A stretch of 64,000 bases of DNA from assembly GCF_029784165.1 (NCBI RefSeq), contig NC_073695.1, forward strand, positions 6,980,183-7,044,182, written 5' to 3'. Origin of the DNA: Wyeomyia smithii. Lineage: Eukaryota > Arthropoda > Insecta > Diptera > Culicidae. The position numbers and the translations under genes were made by a program. Positions 1 through 11,044 of this stretch are shown here, in pieces; position 1 is the stretch's first letter, and each line of letters begins with the position of its first letter. The notes beneath the pieces were generated by a model. The model saw only the letters and a list, made by a program, of their open reading frames with translations, was not told where the DNA came from and ran no database searches.

Positions 1-384
1 AAGGTCATATATTGTTATTCATTCTACGACCAACGGTGAAAATTGAACTGTTGGTGAATGCATAGGTGTGTCACGTGCTATGCAACAACATTTTACTATC
101 TGTAAAGGGATAATTAATGTTCACGCCCAAGGTGTTCATATTACCACCTTCCTATGTTCATTTCATCCACACGTGTCCATTTTACCTCCGAAAAACTGCT
201 TTCGAAAATGCTCATGAAAACTACGAAAAATACTATATTTGAGTACTTTTCTTATTTTTTGTATCAACCATTAGTGGTTCAGTTGACCTGCGCTATCGAC
301 TCATTGTTGTAGTGTTAAACTGTGGAGGAAATTGGGAAATGGCTTAGAGTGACCATTTTATCACCCCTTCCTCTAATTATTATT
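1..384. other. Left flank without a recognisable gene
   Basis: This is AT-rich sequence up to the first Jockey element. A 65-codon open frame starting at 322 runs across the element boundary and resembles nothing I know, so I treat it as chance. No promoter or RNA gene was recognised. Confidence 0.5.
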
Positions 385-399
385 AGGATAACGTATCAT
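385..399. repeat. Target-site duplication of Jockey copy 1
   Basis: The 15-mer aggataacgtatcat stands just before the element and again at 4773-4787, directly after its A-tail. It marks both ends of the insertion precisely. Confidence 0.92.
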
Positions 400-600
400 C
401 AGTGCGTCTTGAACTGTCCTACAGATCAGACGTTTTTTCGGTTGCTTGTGGACTGGTCTTTGACTGCCTATAGCTTCAAAGTTTGTGTTTTGTCAGTGTG
501 TCTTTTAAAGACTACCTGAAAGTTATTTCCCATCAGTCTTTCTCAAGACTACCTACTTTTGAATTTAACATTTGTTTTAACTTTTTTCGTATCACCTGAA

Positions 601-1897
601 ATGGCTGGACGGAAAAAGAAACCTCGCATCGCTGCGGGGAGGAAAAGAGAGGCATCTCTTTCTGACACATCGAGTGTCTGTAGTGACAATCCTTTTGATA
701 TTTTGCCTGAGCAAGAAGCTGGTGAAATGGAAGTTACCAATAATGAAACTATACAAAATATAAAATCTTTAAAAAAGGAGAAAGTTCCACCTATTGTGGT
801 AACTATTTCTTCTGAATTTAATATATTCAAAAAGGAACTTTCAACGTTTGTTTCTGACGTTAAAGTTACCTATCAAATTGGCCGTAGAGGTGAATGCCGC
901 TTATTAGCCGACTCAGTAAAGGGTCGTGATCGTCTTGTTCAGTATTTAACTGACAAGATGTACAAATTTTTTACATATGACACCAAGAACGCCAAGCCAT
1001 TCAAGGTTGTCTTGAAAGGTCTCACCAACGATCAAACCGTTGATGAGATCAAACTTACTTTAACAGAATTACTTGGAATTACAAAAATCACGAGGCGAAA
1101 ACAGTCAGAGAACTGGAATTTCCCTTGTTAATTATTTAATTCATTTTAACCGCAATGAGATTAACAACTTAAAATTTTTTGAAAAAGCACATGCTTTGTA
1201 TAATGTGCGTGTAAAGTGGGAAACTTATAGGAAGTATGGCGGAGGTGAAAAGCATATCACCCAATGCCGTACTTGCCAACGTTATGGCCATGGTTCCAAA
1301 TTCTGTAACATGGACCAAAAATGTCTTAATTGTGGAGACTCTTCTCACAAAAAGGACACATGTCCTGTGAAAGAGAGTAAAAATTTTCGCTGTGCGAATT
1401 GTAACGGCAACCATATGTCAAATTTTTATCAATGCCCAGTCCGTTTAGCAATTGTTAAGGCAAGGCAAGGTAAACAAAATTCAATTTCTCAATTAAAACC
1501 AACTTCAAAACAAAATTCTCCAAGCGTACCAGTGACGCATAGTTTACCTACTCCTTTGCATACCCGTTTAACTTATGCACAGGTTACAGGTAGTTCGAAC
1601 ATTATACCGCCTAGTGTTGGTAGTTCGAAAATGACCCTTAATATGGGTAAGCAAAACACGCTAGAAAATAAATGTACACCTATTACTCCAGCTAATATTG
1701 CTGCCGAAAATATTTTTTCTGATGTCAACTGCCTGGGGCCTATTACGGCAGGTAAACTTTCTTTTTTGCAACAGGCAATGTTCGATCTTATGAACGCCAT
1801 GTTGCAGGCAAAATCAATGTTTGAAGCCATTCAAATAGGCACAAATTTTACTATTAAAATTGTTTCTAATTTAAAATTTAGCAATGATTTTAAATAA
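601..1897 (+). pseudogene. Jockey ORF1 (gag-like), frameshifted copy
   Basis: ORF1 of Jockey elements encodes an RNA-binding nucleocapsid-like protein. Here the frame opens at ATG 601 (MAGRKKKPR, basic start) and runs to about 1080. A 26-bp deletion relative to copy 2 then shifts the frame, and the rest is read in another frame from about 1073 to 1897. The second part holds three zinc knuckles: C-x2-C-x4-H-x4-C in the first two (QCRTCQRYGHGSKFC and KCLNCG...H...C) and a third CANC...H...C. The stop overlaps the ORF2 start by 14 bases. The deleted segment corresponds to about nine residues after ELLGI in copy 2. Confidence 0.9.
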
Positions 1898-4537
1898 AAC
1901 AATTAAAATATTAAATTGGAATGCTCGCTCATTGAAGGCCAATGAGAATGAGCTTTTTAATTTTTTAACAGTAAATGATGTGCATATTGCAATCATTACT
2001 GAAACATTTTTGAAACCTAACATAAAATTAAAATATGATCCCAATTACGTGGTTCATAGATATGATAGGATTCAGGGTTCCGGCGGTGGAGTTGCAATTG
2101 TTATTCATCGCCGAATCGTGCTCTTCCCCATCTTGAGACGAAAGTTATTGAAACTTTGGGAATTGAAGTTCAAACTGAACTTGGGATTTTATTTATTGCC
2201 GCAGCATATTTACCATTTCAATGCACACGCGAGCTCAAAAATTATTTTAAAGGTGATTTGCAAAAACTCACCAGAAATCGTTCGAAATTTTTCATAATCG
2301 GCGATTTTAACGCTAAACATCGTTCATGGAATAATTCTCAAAATAATTCCAATGGCAAAATTTTATTCAACGATTGTTCTTCAGGATACTATTCTATTTT
2401 GTCTCCGAATAGTCCTACATGCTTTTCTTCTGTAAGAAACCCTTCAACAATTGATTTGGTGCTGACAGATCAAAGTCATGTATGTAGTGATTTGATCACA
2501 CATGCTGACTTTGATTCTGACCATCTTCCAATAACTTTTTCTACATCACATGAATCAGTTTTAAACCCTATGAGCTCTGTTTTTAATTATAACAAAGCTA
2601 ATTGGGAAAGATACAAAAATTATATTGAGAGAAATTTCAATAATGAGCTTGATTTGCAAAACGAAGTGAATATTGATTCCGCTTTGGAAGCATTAAAATG
2701 TGCAATTGTTGATGCCAGGAATTATTCTGTTCCAAAGGCTCAAGTGAAATTTGATTCACCAATAATTGACGAAAATCTTCAACTTCTAATTCGTTTGCAA
2801 AATGTCCGCAGACGTCAATATCAACGTTCTCGTGATCCTGTTTTTAAAACTATTTATAAAGATTTACAGAAAGAGATCAAACATAGATTTACTCTTCTGA
2901 GAAATCAAAATTTTGAGACTAAAGTTGAAAAATTGAAACCATATTCAAAACCATTTTGGAAGCTGTCGAAGATTCTTGAGAAACCTTCAAAGCCTATTCC
3001 AGTTTTAAAAGATGGTGAACGTTTTCTTGTATCCAATGAACAAAAGGCTCAAAGACTTGCTCAGCAGTTTGTGAGTGTTCATAACTCAAATTTGAATTTT
3101 GTGAGTCCAATTGAAAATGAAGTCACACGTCAATTTGATTTAATTTCTTCCCAAAATTTTTTACCTGCAGAAATAATTGAAACTAACTTGAATGAGATTA
3201 AATCAATTATTAAAAATTTCAAAAATATGAAAGCACCTGGTGACGATGGAATCTTTAATATACTAATCAAACGTCTCCCTGAGAGCACAATGGATTTTTT
3301 AGTGAAAATTTTCAATTGCTGCTTCAAAATTGCATATTTTCCCAAATTATGGAAAAATGCAAAAATTACTCCCATTTTAAAACCGGATAAGAACCCAGCT
3401 GAAGTTTCAAGTTATCGACCAATCAGTTTGCTTTCTTCAATAAGTAAACTGTTTGAGAGAATTATTCTTAACAGAATGATGTCACACATCAACGAAAATT
3501 CAATTTTTGCAAATGAACAGTTTGGATTTCGCCATGGGCATTCCACAACTCATCAATTGCTCAGAGTTACTAATATGATACGAGCTAACAAATCTGAAGG
3601 TTATTCCACTGGAGCTGCTCTTTTAGACATAGAAAAAGCATTCGACAGTGTTTGGCATAAAGGTTTGATTGCGAAATTGCAAACTTTTAATTTTCCAATT
3701 TTCCTAATCAAAATTTTAAAAAATTATCTTACTGATCGAACTCTGCAGGTTGTCTATCAGAATTCAAAATCTGATAGATTTCCTGTCAGAGCAGGTGTGC
3801 CTCAAGGTTCAGTCTTGGGTCCAGTCCTGTACAACATATTCACTTCAGATCTTCCTGATTTGCCTCCAGGATGCACAAAGTCATTGTTCTGCGATGACAC
3901 AGGCATTTCCGTAAAAGGAAAAAGTCTTCGTGTCATATGCAGTCGATTGCAGAAAAGTTTAGATATTTTTTCTTCCTACTTGCAAAAGTGGAAAATCTCT
4001 CCCAATGCTTCTAAAACTCAAATGATAATTTTTCCTCATAAGCCTAGGGCTTCTTTCCTCAAGCCAAACAATAATCACGTTGTCAAGATGAATGGGGTTA
4101 TTTTAAGTTGGTCCGACAAGGTTAAGTACTTGGGACTAATTTATGATAAAAAACTTATTTTCAAAGAGCACATTGAGAGTATACAAGCCAAGTGCATCAA
4201 ATATACGAGATGTTTATATCCTCTTATTAACAGGAATTCTAAACTTTGTTTAAAGAACAAACTTTTGATTTACAAACAAATTTTTAGACCAGCAATGCTT
4301 TATGCTGTACCGATCTGGTCAAGTTGCTGTTCAACAAGGAAGAAAACGCTCCAAAGGATTCAGAATAAAATTCTGAAAATGATTTTGAAGCGTCCTCCTT
4401 GGTTTGGTACACTCGAATTACATAGACTTACTGGTGTTGAACCATTAGAAGCTATGTCAAATAAAATTATTAACAATTTTCGACAAAAATCGTTGCAATC
4501 CTCAATTGCTACGATAAGCTCTCTTTATAGCCAATAA
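1884..4537 (+). pseudogene. Jockey ORF2 (endonuclease-reverse transcriptase), frameshifted copy
   Basis: The polyprotein would nick DNA and reverse-transcribe the element RNA. The start MILNKTIKILNWNARSL opens an APE-type endonuclease with ITETFL, GDFNAKH and SDHLPI. A 7-base deletion relative to copy 2, near position 2115, shifts the frame; the rest is open from 2156 to 4537. The RT region shows AFDSVWHKGL, GVPQGSVLGPVLYNI and the catalytic box LFCDDT. The box reads FCDD instead of the usual F/YADD, but both aspartates are kept. The C-terminal thumb and tail follow, with no RNase H. Without the shift the length would match the 887-codon span of copy 2. Confidence 0.93.
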
Positions 4538-4772
4538 GTTAGCAATTAAGTTAGTTGTAAGTTTACTTCCCCTTTTTTGACAAGTAGGTTTAAATCCCTA
4601 CGAATGATAAGTCCTAATTGCGAAAGCAAACAAATCCTAACAATTAAAATTACAAATTTCTAACAGTGTTGAAAAGTCACCATTTGTGATTGGACACACA
4701 TACTCATTATTTACTAATATTTATCATAAATACTTAAGCTACTAACAAATCCCCCCTTAAAAAAAAAAAAAA

Positions 4773-4787
4773 AGGATAACGTATCAT
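4773..4787. repeat. Target-site duplication of Jockey copy 1, right side
   Basis: An exact repeat of 385-399 lies immediately after the A-tail. Confidence 0.92.
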
Positions 4788-4914
4788 GATCGAAATAGTC
4801 CGAAAATGTACCATAATCGGAACAAGTTTTATATACGAAATTTCTTCACTATTTATTAAAAAAATATATCAGACATTGATCAAAAACAATAAGCAACCTC
4901 TCCGGATACTCTTC

Positions 4915-6945
4915 AAAAAACCTAAATTAATCCACCTAGCGGTCAGACCCAGCCTTTCTCATTCAAACTTATATCAAATTGTTATGAAGTTTGTTATTTG
5001 TAAGTTTGAGAGATGACTCGTTCGTATGACACTATTTATGTTCAAATAAGTCGTGTAATCTTTGAGATAATAGAACTTCGTTGTTTTATTAACAATTTCA
5101 TACATAACGGTTGCTTAGTTCGATTATAATCAAATGAAATGGGAACGTATAGGGCAGCCAAACTTTGAAACCACGTGTTCAATCATAATTCATCAGTCAA
5201 CCCTTAACCAGCCCGTTCATCTGTTGATCAAATCGGTTGTGTACTTTCTGAGATAATGAAGTTTCGTAATTTTCACAATTCGGTACATTACAGACGAAGT
5301 TACAGTTTGATTACAGTAAAATTCAATAGGGTGTCATGAGTCAGCTAGACCTTTCATTTGACACTAATTTCGTGAAAATCGGTTCAGCCATCTCTGAGAA
5401 AAGTGAGTGAGTTTAATTATTCTTCGGAATATGTTTCTTTTCATAGCTAGATTTCACTTTTCTAAACATAACAGGCAAAGTAATAGTCCGATTGCAAAAA
5501 AAATCAATAGGATCTTATGGGGTAACAAGACCTTTAATATAACACTGATTTTGTGGAAATTGGTCCAGCCATCTCTGAGAAACATGAGTGAAATTAAACA
5601 GTCTTCAGAAGACGTTTCTTTTCATAACTTTTGAACCACATATTCAATCTATATAAAATTCAAATGTTAAGGGTTTTTAAGATAGCCTGTTCCTTTGATA
5701 CCAATTTTATTGAAATCGGTTGTGTGGTTTCTGAGATATTGATGTTTCGTGACTTTCACATTTTTAAACATAACCTCTAAAATAAAAATCCAATTACAAT
5801 GAAATTTAATAGGGTCTTATGAGGCAACTAGAGCTTTCATTTGCATATGATTTCATTAAATTTAAATTTAATACATAACGGTTGAAATAAAAATACGATT
5901 ATAGTCAAACAAAATGGGGACCTATAGGAAAGCCAAACTTTTCATTTGACACTAAGATTGTTGAATTTAGTCCAGCCATTTTTGGGAAAACGAGTGAATT
6001 TGAAAAGTCAACGGAACATGTTTCTTTTCACAATTTTTGAACCACGCGTTTAATCACTATAAAATTCATCATTAACCTTTAACTAGCCCGTTCATTGCAT
6101 ACCAGTATTGTTCAAATCGGTTGTGTACTTTCTGAGATAATGAAGTTTCGTGATTTTCATATTTTGATACATTACAGACAAAGTAACAGACCGATTACAT
6201 TGAAATTCAATAGGGTGTTATGAGGCAGCTAGACCTTTCATTTGACACTAATTTCGTGGAAATCGGTTCAGCCATATCTAAGAAAAGTGAGTGAGTTTAA
6301 CTAGTCGTCGGAATATGTTTCTTTTCAAAGCTGGATTTCACATTTTTAAACATAACAGGCAAAGTAATAGTCCGATTGCAAAACAAATCAATAGGGTCTT
6401 ATGGGGCAACAAGACCTTCCATTCTACCATTGATTTTATGAAAATCGGTCCAGCCATCTCTGAGAAACATGAGTGAGATTAAATAGTCTCCAGAACACGT
6501 TTCATTCCATAACTTTTGAACCACATGTTCAATCTTCATGAAACTCAAAAGTTTAGGGTTTTTTATGTAACCAATTTTGTTAAAATCGGTTAAGTAGTTT
6601 CTGAGATAATGATGTTTCGTGGTTTTCACATTTTTAAACATAACCTCTAAACTAAAAATCCGATTGCAATGAAATTCAATAGGGTCTTATGGGGCAACTA
6701 GACCTCTCATTTGCAATTAACTTCATGAAGATCGGTCCAGCCATCTCTGAGAAAATCGAGTGAGATTGGGAGAGCGTTACACACACATACACACACATAC
6801 GCACACACACACATACAGAAAATGCTCAGCTCGTCAAACTAAGTCGATTGATATACGAGTTTCGACCCTTTGGAGCACTTTTATACCTTTAGTTTTTCCA
6901 GTGATTGCTATACCTTTCTAGGAGAAAGGCAAAAATTCATTGAAA
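4915..6945 (+). repeat. Dispersed repeat with degenerate internal units of about 150-200 bp
   Basis: A diverged unit built around 'atcggtccagccatctctgagaaa' recurs near 5378, 5559, 5956, 6265, 6447 and 6733. It alternates with 'aatcggttgtgt...tttctgagataatga' near 5232, 5715, 6113 and 6586. The block starts with 'cctaaattaatccacctagcgg', seen again at about 12010, and ends after a CA repeat with 'gctatacctttctaggagaaaggc'. A second shorter block lies at 14040-15022. No coding potential is evident; the small open frames here fall on the repeat units. The element class is unknown to me. Confidence 0.75.
6780..6818. repeat. CA-type microsatellite
   Basis: Interrupted (CA)n with occasional TA and GC steps, at the 3' part of the dispersed repeat. 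A similar tract closes the second block near 15000-15020. Confidence 0.85.
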
Positions 6946-7320
6946 TAGTTTAAGTATTACTATTAGAAAAAGAGTTCTAAAAGGTGATCCATTTTCGAGC
7001 ACAATTTTGCTTCACATTTGTTATCATACCTTTCATGCAAGCAGTGATAATGGAATCAAATATTCAAGGATTGCAGTATATTTTTCCGTGAAAAGCTTCT
7101 ATAATATTTAAATTTTATGTTGAAACACTTTTTGTGCAGAGTATTTGCTGTAAAATTGGAATTATTGGGGAAATACGAAGGCCTGTTTTGTATCATGATC
7201 CGGACAGCTAACTTCTGAGACTTCACTGCTTCACTTTGCCTTTGTTTGATATAATAATGGATTTCACGTAGGTAAGGTTCAATGGGACACCCGAAACAAT
7301 GTTCAATTCTGAGAGATGGC
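6946..7320. other. No gene seen
   Basis: AT-rich sequence between the dispersed repeat and a foldback element. Nothing recognised on either strand. Confidence 0.5.
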
Positions 7321-7669
7321 GCTGTAGTGGTAGTGGTAGTAAAATCGAATTTTCAACGAGAATTTCGGTTAATGACCAAAAAAACTGCTATTAGTTTGTC
7401 TGTTTTTATATTATTCTAACTTTCTAGTACTTACTTTTACTATATTCAATCTATTTTTATCAAAAAACTTGATTTTTCTGTACTTCTATATTGAGTCAAT
7501 GGAATTGTATAAGAAAATCAAGTTTTTTGATAAAAATAGATTGCATATAGTAGAAGTAACTACTAGAAAGTTAGAATAATATAAAAACAGGGTAACTAAT
7601 AGCAGTTTTTTAAGTCATTAAGCAAAATGCTTGTAGAAATTTCGATTTTACTACCACTACCACTACAGC
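7321..7669. mobile_element. Foldback (MITE-like) element of about 350 bp
   Basis: The left arm 'gctgtagtggtagtggtagt' and onward is the reverse complement of the right arm, which ends 'accactaccactacagc'. The complementarity runs through most of the element with a short AT-rich centre near 7480-7500. It abuts the RT fragment that follows and may have inserted into it. Confidence 0.82.
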
Positions 7670-7958
7670 TTGGCGATACGGTATTCTGCGTACACTAAAA
7701 AACTGGCGAATACTTGGTCGAATGTTCAACATACTTCGAAGCTTTTCATCTGAGCGTATGTTCCAGGTGAATGTAGGAGAACATTTATCTCAACCATACC
7801 CCCTGGAAAACGGAGTCCCTCAAGGCTCTGTTCTGTCTGTCACTGTTTTTCTTGTGGCAATGCAACCCATCTTCAGAGTGATCCCTCCTGGAATAGATAT
7901 ACTGGTCTATGCAGACGATATTCTGCTCGTACTACGGCAAGCCAAAAATCAGCCGTTA
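7668..7958 (+). pseudogene. Non-LTR reverse transcriptase fragment
   Basis: An open frame of about 97 codons carries RT fingers/palm motifs in order: a tryptophan-rich segment, then ENGVPQGSVLSVTVF and the catalytic box LVYADDILLV with both aspartates. The VPQGSVLSVT variant differs from the Jockey copies here and resembles I-like elements (inference). Both ends are cut by other elements: the foldback at 7321-7669 on the left and a Harbinger-like element at 7959 on the right. Endonuclease and thumb are absent. Confidence 0.85.
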
Positions 7959-8495
7959 GGGCATCTTCAGCGGTGGTCCAAATCGTTGTTTTGTTCTATT
8001 TTTTTGGAACAAACTCAAATTCACTGCTGCACCGGTGGTGTAAATTTTGTTTTATACCAGATCTAAATTGAAAAAAATTTGAAACTGGTATACGTTTTGG
8101 TCTATTTTTGTCACTTTTTGAAACAAGAAATAGATCGTTCCAAAACCCTTTGTACCCTCCAATAGGTGGGTAAAATGTCATATTTTAATTGAATACCTCA
8201 TATTTAGCTATTTCCATATAGGCATTTTGCGAGTGTTGGGGAATAAACAGAACAAAGATTTTTTATGACAATTCACAATTCATTTTTGTGGCTTTTCTGA
8301 AGAAGAAAATGAACAGGTTTGTCGTTTTTGGCTTCAAGGAAACCGACCAGCAAAAGGGGGAATTCTGGAAGACCATAACCGTAGGTTCAACTACTTGGTT
8401 TGCAACCATCAGCCACTAGGATAACAAATATGTTGGCTATTTTGTTAATCGCCTTAATTATAGTGGGACTAGAGGAGACCGTAAGAGGCCAGAAA
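7959..8495 (+). mobile_element. Harbinger-like non-autonomous DNA element, 3'-truncated copy
   Basis: It starts gggcatcttcagcggtgg directly after TTA and matches the copy at 25125-26296 for about 530 bases, up to 'gaggccagaaaaatg'. It then diverges, and the right inverted repeat is missing. The terminus and TWA target fit PIF/Harbinger elements (inference). It interrupts the RT fragment at 7668-7958. Confidence 0.72.
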
Positions 8496-8796
8496 AATGA
8501 AAAACCAAAAGTTTAGTAATTTTTTACGAAGTTGACAGTTTCACAACCTGGTTGAAGTTAACAATGGTTGAGCAGCGGTAGAGTGCTTTCTGCTTGTTGA
8601 GTGTTCATCGGCAGATGGTTAACAACAATTCTGAAAAAAATACTGAATTAGCGCTGGAGCGATTTGAGGAGCATAAAAGGAAGATGATTTTTAATTAACG
8701 ACATTGTTATTGTTATCTTTCTATGGTACGTTAAGTGTAAATTAAATTACAGTTAAGTTTAGTTAAGTGTTAATAAAAAAATGAAATTTAGTGTTG
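8496..8796. other. No gene seen
   Basis: About 300 bases of AT-rich sequence that continues on the other side of the LTR element at 10356. Nothing recognised. Confidence 0.45.
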
Positions 8797-8801
8797 ATCA
8801 C

Positions 8802-8877
8802 TGATATGTCCAAAGAATAATCAAATGTTTCTTTCTGATGTCAAGGACAACTTTCCAACGGTTGCCTTGATGTAACA
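8802..8877 (-). repeat. 3' LTR, internally deleted
   Basis: It shares both ends with the 138-bp LTR at 10213-10350 but lacks about 60 internal bases. The polypurine tract (minus aagaagggaga) directly precedes it, near 8878-8889. Confidence 0.85.
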
Positions 8878-8990
8878 TCTCCCTTCTTAAAACAGCCGAT
8901 ACCCTTGGAATCTGGAAGGCAGCGGAACGAGCCGTCTAGGTCGATCAGGGGTTTCTGGCTCTTCATCGTCTAACTGCTCAGGAACATTTT

Positions 8991-9218
8991 TCAATTGTCT
9001 AGTGGCTGTTCAGCAGTATGGAGGGGTTGTTGTTCTTCAGCCATGAGTTGTGGTGGAGCTTTTAATGGTGGCGGAGGAAGTTCTTGAACTTCTTCATGTT
9101 CAGCTGGTGGTCCTTTAGAAGCAGGAGCCTTCAGGATATCTACATCGTTTGATTCGTCTTCTTCGAACAGGAACAGTATCCTTCTCTGTGCCCAATAGAG
9201 TTCTCTAAGCGAAAACAC
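8991..9218 (-). pseudogene. Residual polyprotein tail of the LTR element
   Basis: A 75-codon open frame in the element's orientation carries an acidic, proline-rich sequence (EEDESND, LPPPPLKAPP). It sits just upstream of the polypurine tract, where the C-terminus of pol would lie. No catalytic motif is present. The family resemblance is by position only. Confidence 0.5.
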
Positions 9219-9345
9219 ACGAACATTACGACACGGCCCGCTTTACACTGTATATTGAAATTTGTGAGAGTGTGAATCAAACTCGGTAGTTATTTATTCT
9301 CTCTTTTAGATGACAGTTCTCACAGGTGACAAAAAATTGTTACAG

Positions 9346-10179
9346 TTAACAAAGAAAAATCGAATACATAACACTAATACAAACGCGCCTGGAGAACTCT
9401 ATGCGGTTGTTGAAGAAGCAGTCCTTCACAAAATGCATTTGACCGCATTGCCAACATGGTGTCTTCGGTTTCTTACCTTCTTGCTTCGAAGAATTTCGCT
9501 GATACGGTGCACTCTTCCATGTCCTTGACGGCGTGAACTGTAGATTTTGAGCTGCTGCTTTGTTGCTCGATGATCGTGGCGTCATCGTTTAAGTTTACAT
9601 GGCGTTGATACTCATCAATTAACATTTGGACATTCTCTAACAAAAGAAGTAGTCTTGCCCGGACATCCGCATATTTTGTGGCTTTAATCCGGTGTTAGGT
9701 TCTGGAATCGAGAATCTTCACAGGTTCGATTGACGTTGCCGCCGTAGCTGGTAGTATCCTCAGATGCGCTTCCGGAACGTTGACGTTTGATGTCCAAAGA
9801 TTTTATTGAGAATCTCGACTGTGTCTTCAAACTTTACGTCCTTGGGAAGCTCTGGTAGGATGTAGTTGAGATAGCGGCTGTGCGAATGGGTTTCCAGCTT
9901 CCGGAGAAGTAGACGTACCTTCGCCGCATCATTCAGCTGGCCTGCATAGTTCTCGAAGAGGTCCTGTTGGCGGTTAAACCAGCGTCCGAACGTAACTCCG
10001 TTTTCTTCGTCGACGACAAACTCGGTGTTGATCGGTAAGAGGGACTCCAAAATCTGCTCCGGGGTTTGATACTGAGGCTGTAGCTGCTGGGCTGCCATCT
10101 GCTGTAAAAATTGTGCCATCTTGAGAATCATTTCTGGAATTCCCGGTTGCGCCTGCTGATCAATTCTATCTTCTGCCAT
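9346..10179 (-). pseudogene. Gag remains of the LTR retrotransposon
   Basis: Reading starts at ATG 10179 (MAEDRIDQQAQPG), about 34 bases inside the LTR end, and stays open to 9760. The segment has a glutamine-rich N-terminus (FLQQMAAQQLQPQ) followed by a capsid-like helical part (FGRWFNRQQDLFENY). After a frame break, 9585-9346 carries a zinc knuckle, PCWQCGQMHFVKDC, of the C-x2-C-x4-H-x4-C form typical of nucleocapsid. The order capsid then zinc knuckle is that of LTR-element gag. It is non-functional because of the frame break and the deletion of pol. Confidence 0.82.
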
Positions 10180-10212
10180 GTTCGTGGATTCTTGAGATCC
10201 TCGTCGCCGAAA

Positions 10213-10350
10213 TGATATGTCCAAAGGTTTAAATGAACTTAAGAGTTTTCACTAACGAACATCTATTTTTATTCGAGGTCGGACAAAGAATGAACAAATT
10301 TTCTATTCTGATGTCAAGGGCAATTTTTCACTGGTTGCCTTGATGTAACA
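10213..10350 (-). repeat. 5' LTR of the deleted gypsy-type element
   Basis: 138 bp, TGTTAC...ATATCA on the minus strand. Just inside it, tttcggcgacgaggatctc resembles a tRNA primer-binding site (inference). Confidence 0.85.
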
Positions 10351-10377
10351 ATCACTAAACACTAGTATTTATTTCTA

Positions 10378-10720
10378 TTTTTCCCTTCGGCGGCGAACGG
10401 CGCGCCGGCGTGGCGCCGTTGGTATTTATCGGCGGCGGCGGCGTGTACTGGCGTGACACTAAATACCACTTCTAAAATATTGCGTATAATTTGTACACTC
10501 TCATGTTCGGTTTTTTAAATTCAATATAAATAAATAAAAATATGTTCATCCGGGTTGACAGGTTGTTAAAAAACAAAATTATCAACCAGCAAAGAAATGA
10601 CTATCGGTGTGGCAAAAATTTGCTCGGCGGCGCGCCGACTCAAAATCATCGGCGGCGGCGGCGTGCGTAAAAATGTCGGCGCGGAGGCGCGGCGTGGCGG
10701 CGCACAGGACTAACAAAAAT
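10378..10720. repeat. GC-rich CGG-cluster repeat in AT-rich surroundings
   Basis: Two clusters with tcggcggcggcggcgtg occur at about 10428-10445 and 10650-10665, accompanied by cggcgcgccg palindromes near 10395 and 10628. The 160 bases between them are AT-rich. No open frame runs through it convincingly. It is probably part of an unknown dispersed element into which the LTR element inserted. Confidence 0.6.
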
Positions 10721-11044
10721 CACCTCCGTGAAGTGAGATTGACAGTGGAGTGAAAGAGAGAATAGGACAAGTGAAATGAGCGACTTTCCCAGCTCAAAAT
10801 TTCTAAGTCCCGGAAAGTCGATTGAGGTGAAATTTTGTATGAGGACATTTTTCGACAAAAGGAAACTTTTGAGCCCTACTGCTAAACGAAATTCGAAGGT
10901 AAATTTTTCCCTTACGTTCCATTGGCCGCAGCTCAAAAATTTGTAAGTCCCAGAGAGTCGATTTTTTTCAAGGGAAAAAAAAGATTAGCAAAAAAAAGAT
11001 TTTATTCACTTCACCCTGATTTCACCGTGGAGTGACTCCCGTAA
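10721..11044. other. No gene seen
   Basis: Contains 'cggaaagtcgatt' and 'cagagagtcgatt' blocks in loose direct repetition (10810 and 10955). No coding frame. Confidence 0.4.

Larger units (their letters stand above)
400..4772 (+). mobile_element. Full-length Jockey-clade non-LTR retrotransposon, copy 1
   Basis: The element begins cagtgcgtcttgaactg and ends in a cccccctt plus A-tail of about 15. The 15-bp direct repeats at 385-399 and 4773-4787 show insertion by target-primed reverse transcription. It encodes a gag-like ORF1 with zinc knuckles and an ORF2 with endonuclease and reverse transcriptase, overlapping by 14 bases. Both ORFs are broken by small deletions relative to copy 2 at 20671-25058, which is nearly identical. 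The low divergence and clean duplications suggest a recent insertion. Jockey clade is inferred from the two-ORF layout, motifs and A-tail; I did not match it to a named family. Confidence 0.93.
8802..10350 (-). mobile_element. Internally deleted Ty3/gypsy-type LTR retrotransposon
   Basis: On the minus strand the order is a 138-bp LTR (10350 to 10213), a primer-binding region, gag remains with a CCHC knuckle, a short polyprotein tail, a polypurine tract aagaaggga, and a shortened 76-bp LTR (8877 to 8802). Both LTRs begin TGTTACATCAAGGCAACC and end GGACATATCA. A 5-bp duplication atcac flanks the element at 8797-8801 and 10351-10355. Nearly all of pol (protease, RT, RNase H, integrase) is missing. 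Assignment to the Ty3/gypsy group, perhaps Mag-like, rests on the gag style and LTR layout and is inferred. Confidence 0.88.

Noticed and set aside
322..519. 65-codon open frame at the left edge
   Set aside because: It crosses the exact 5' end of the Jockey element and has a non-ATG start, so it cannot be a conserved gene.
10646..10936. Arginine-rich minus-strand frame
   Set aside because: Its RRHAAPPRRHFYARRRRR end is the GC-rich CGG repeat; no homologue recognised.
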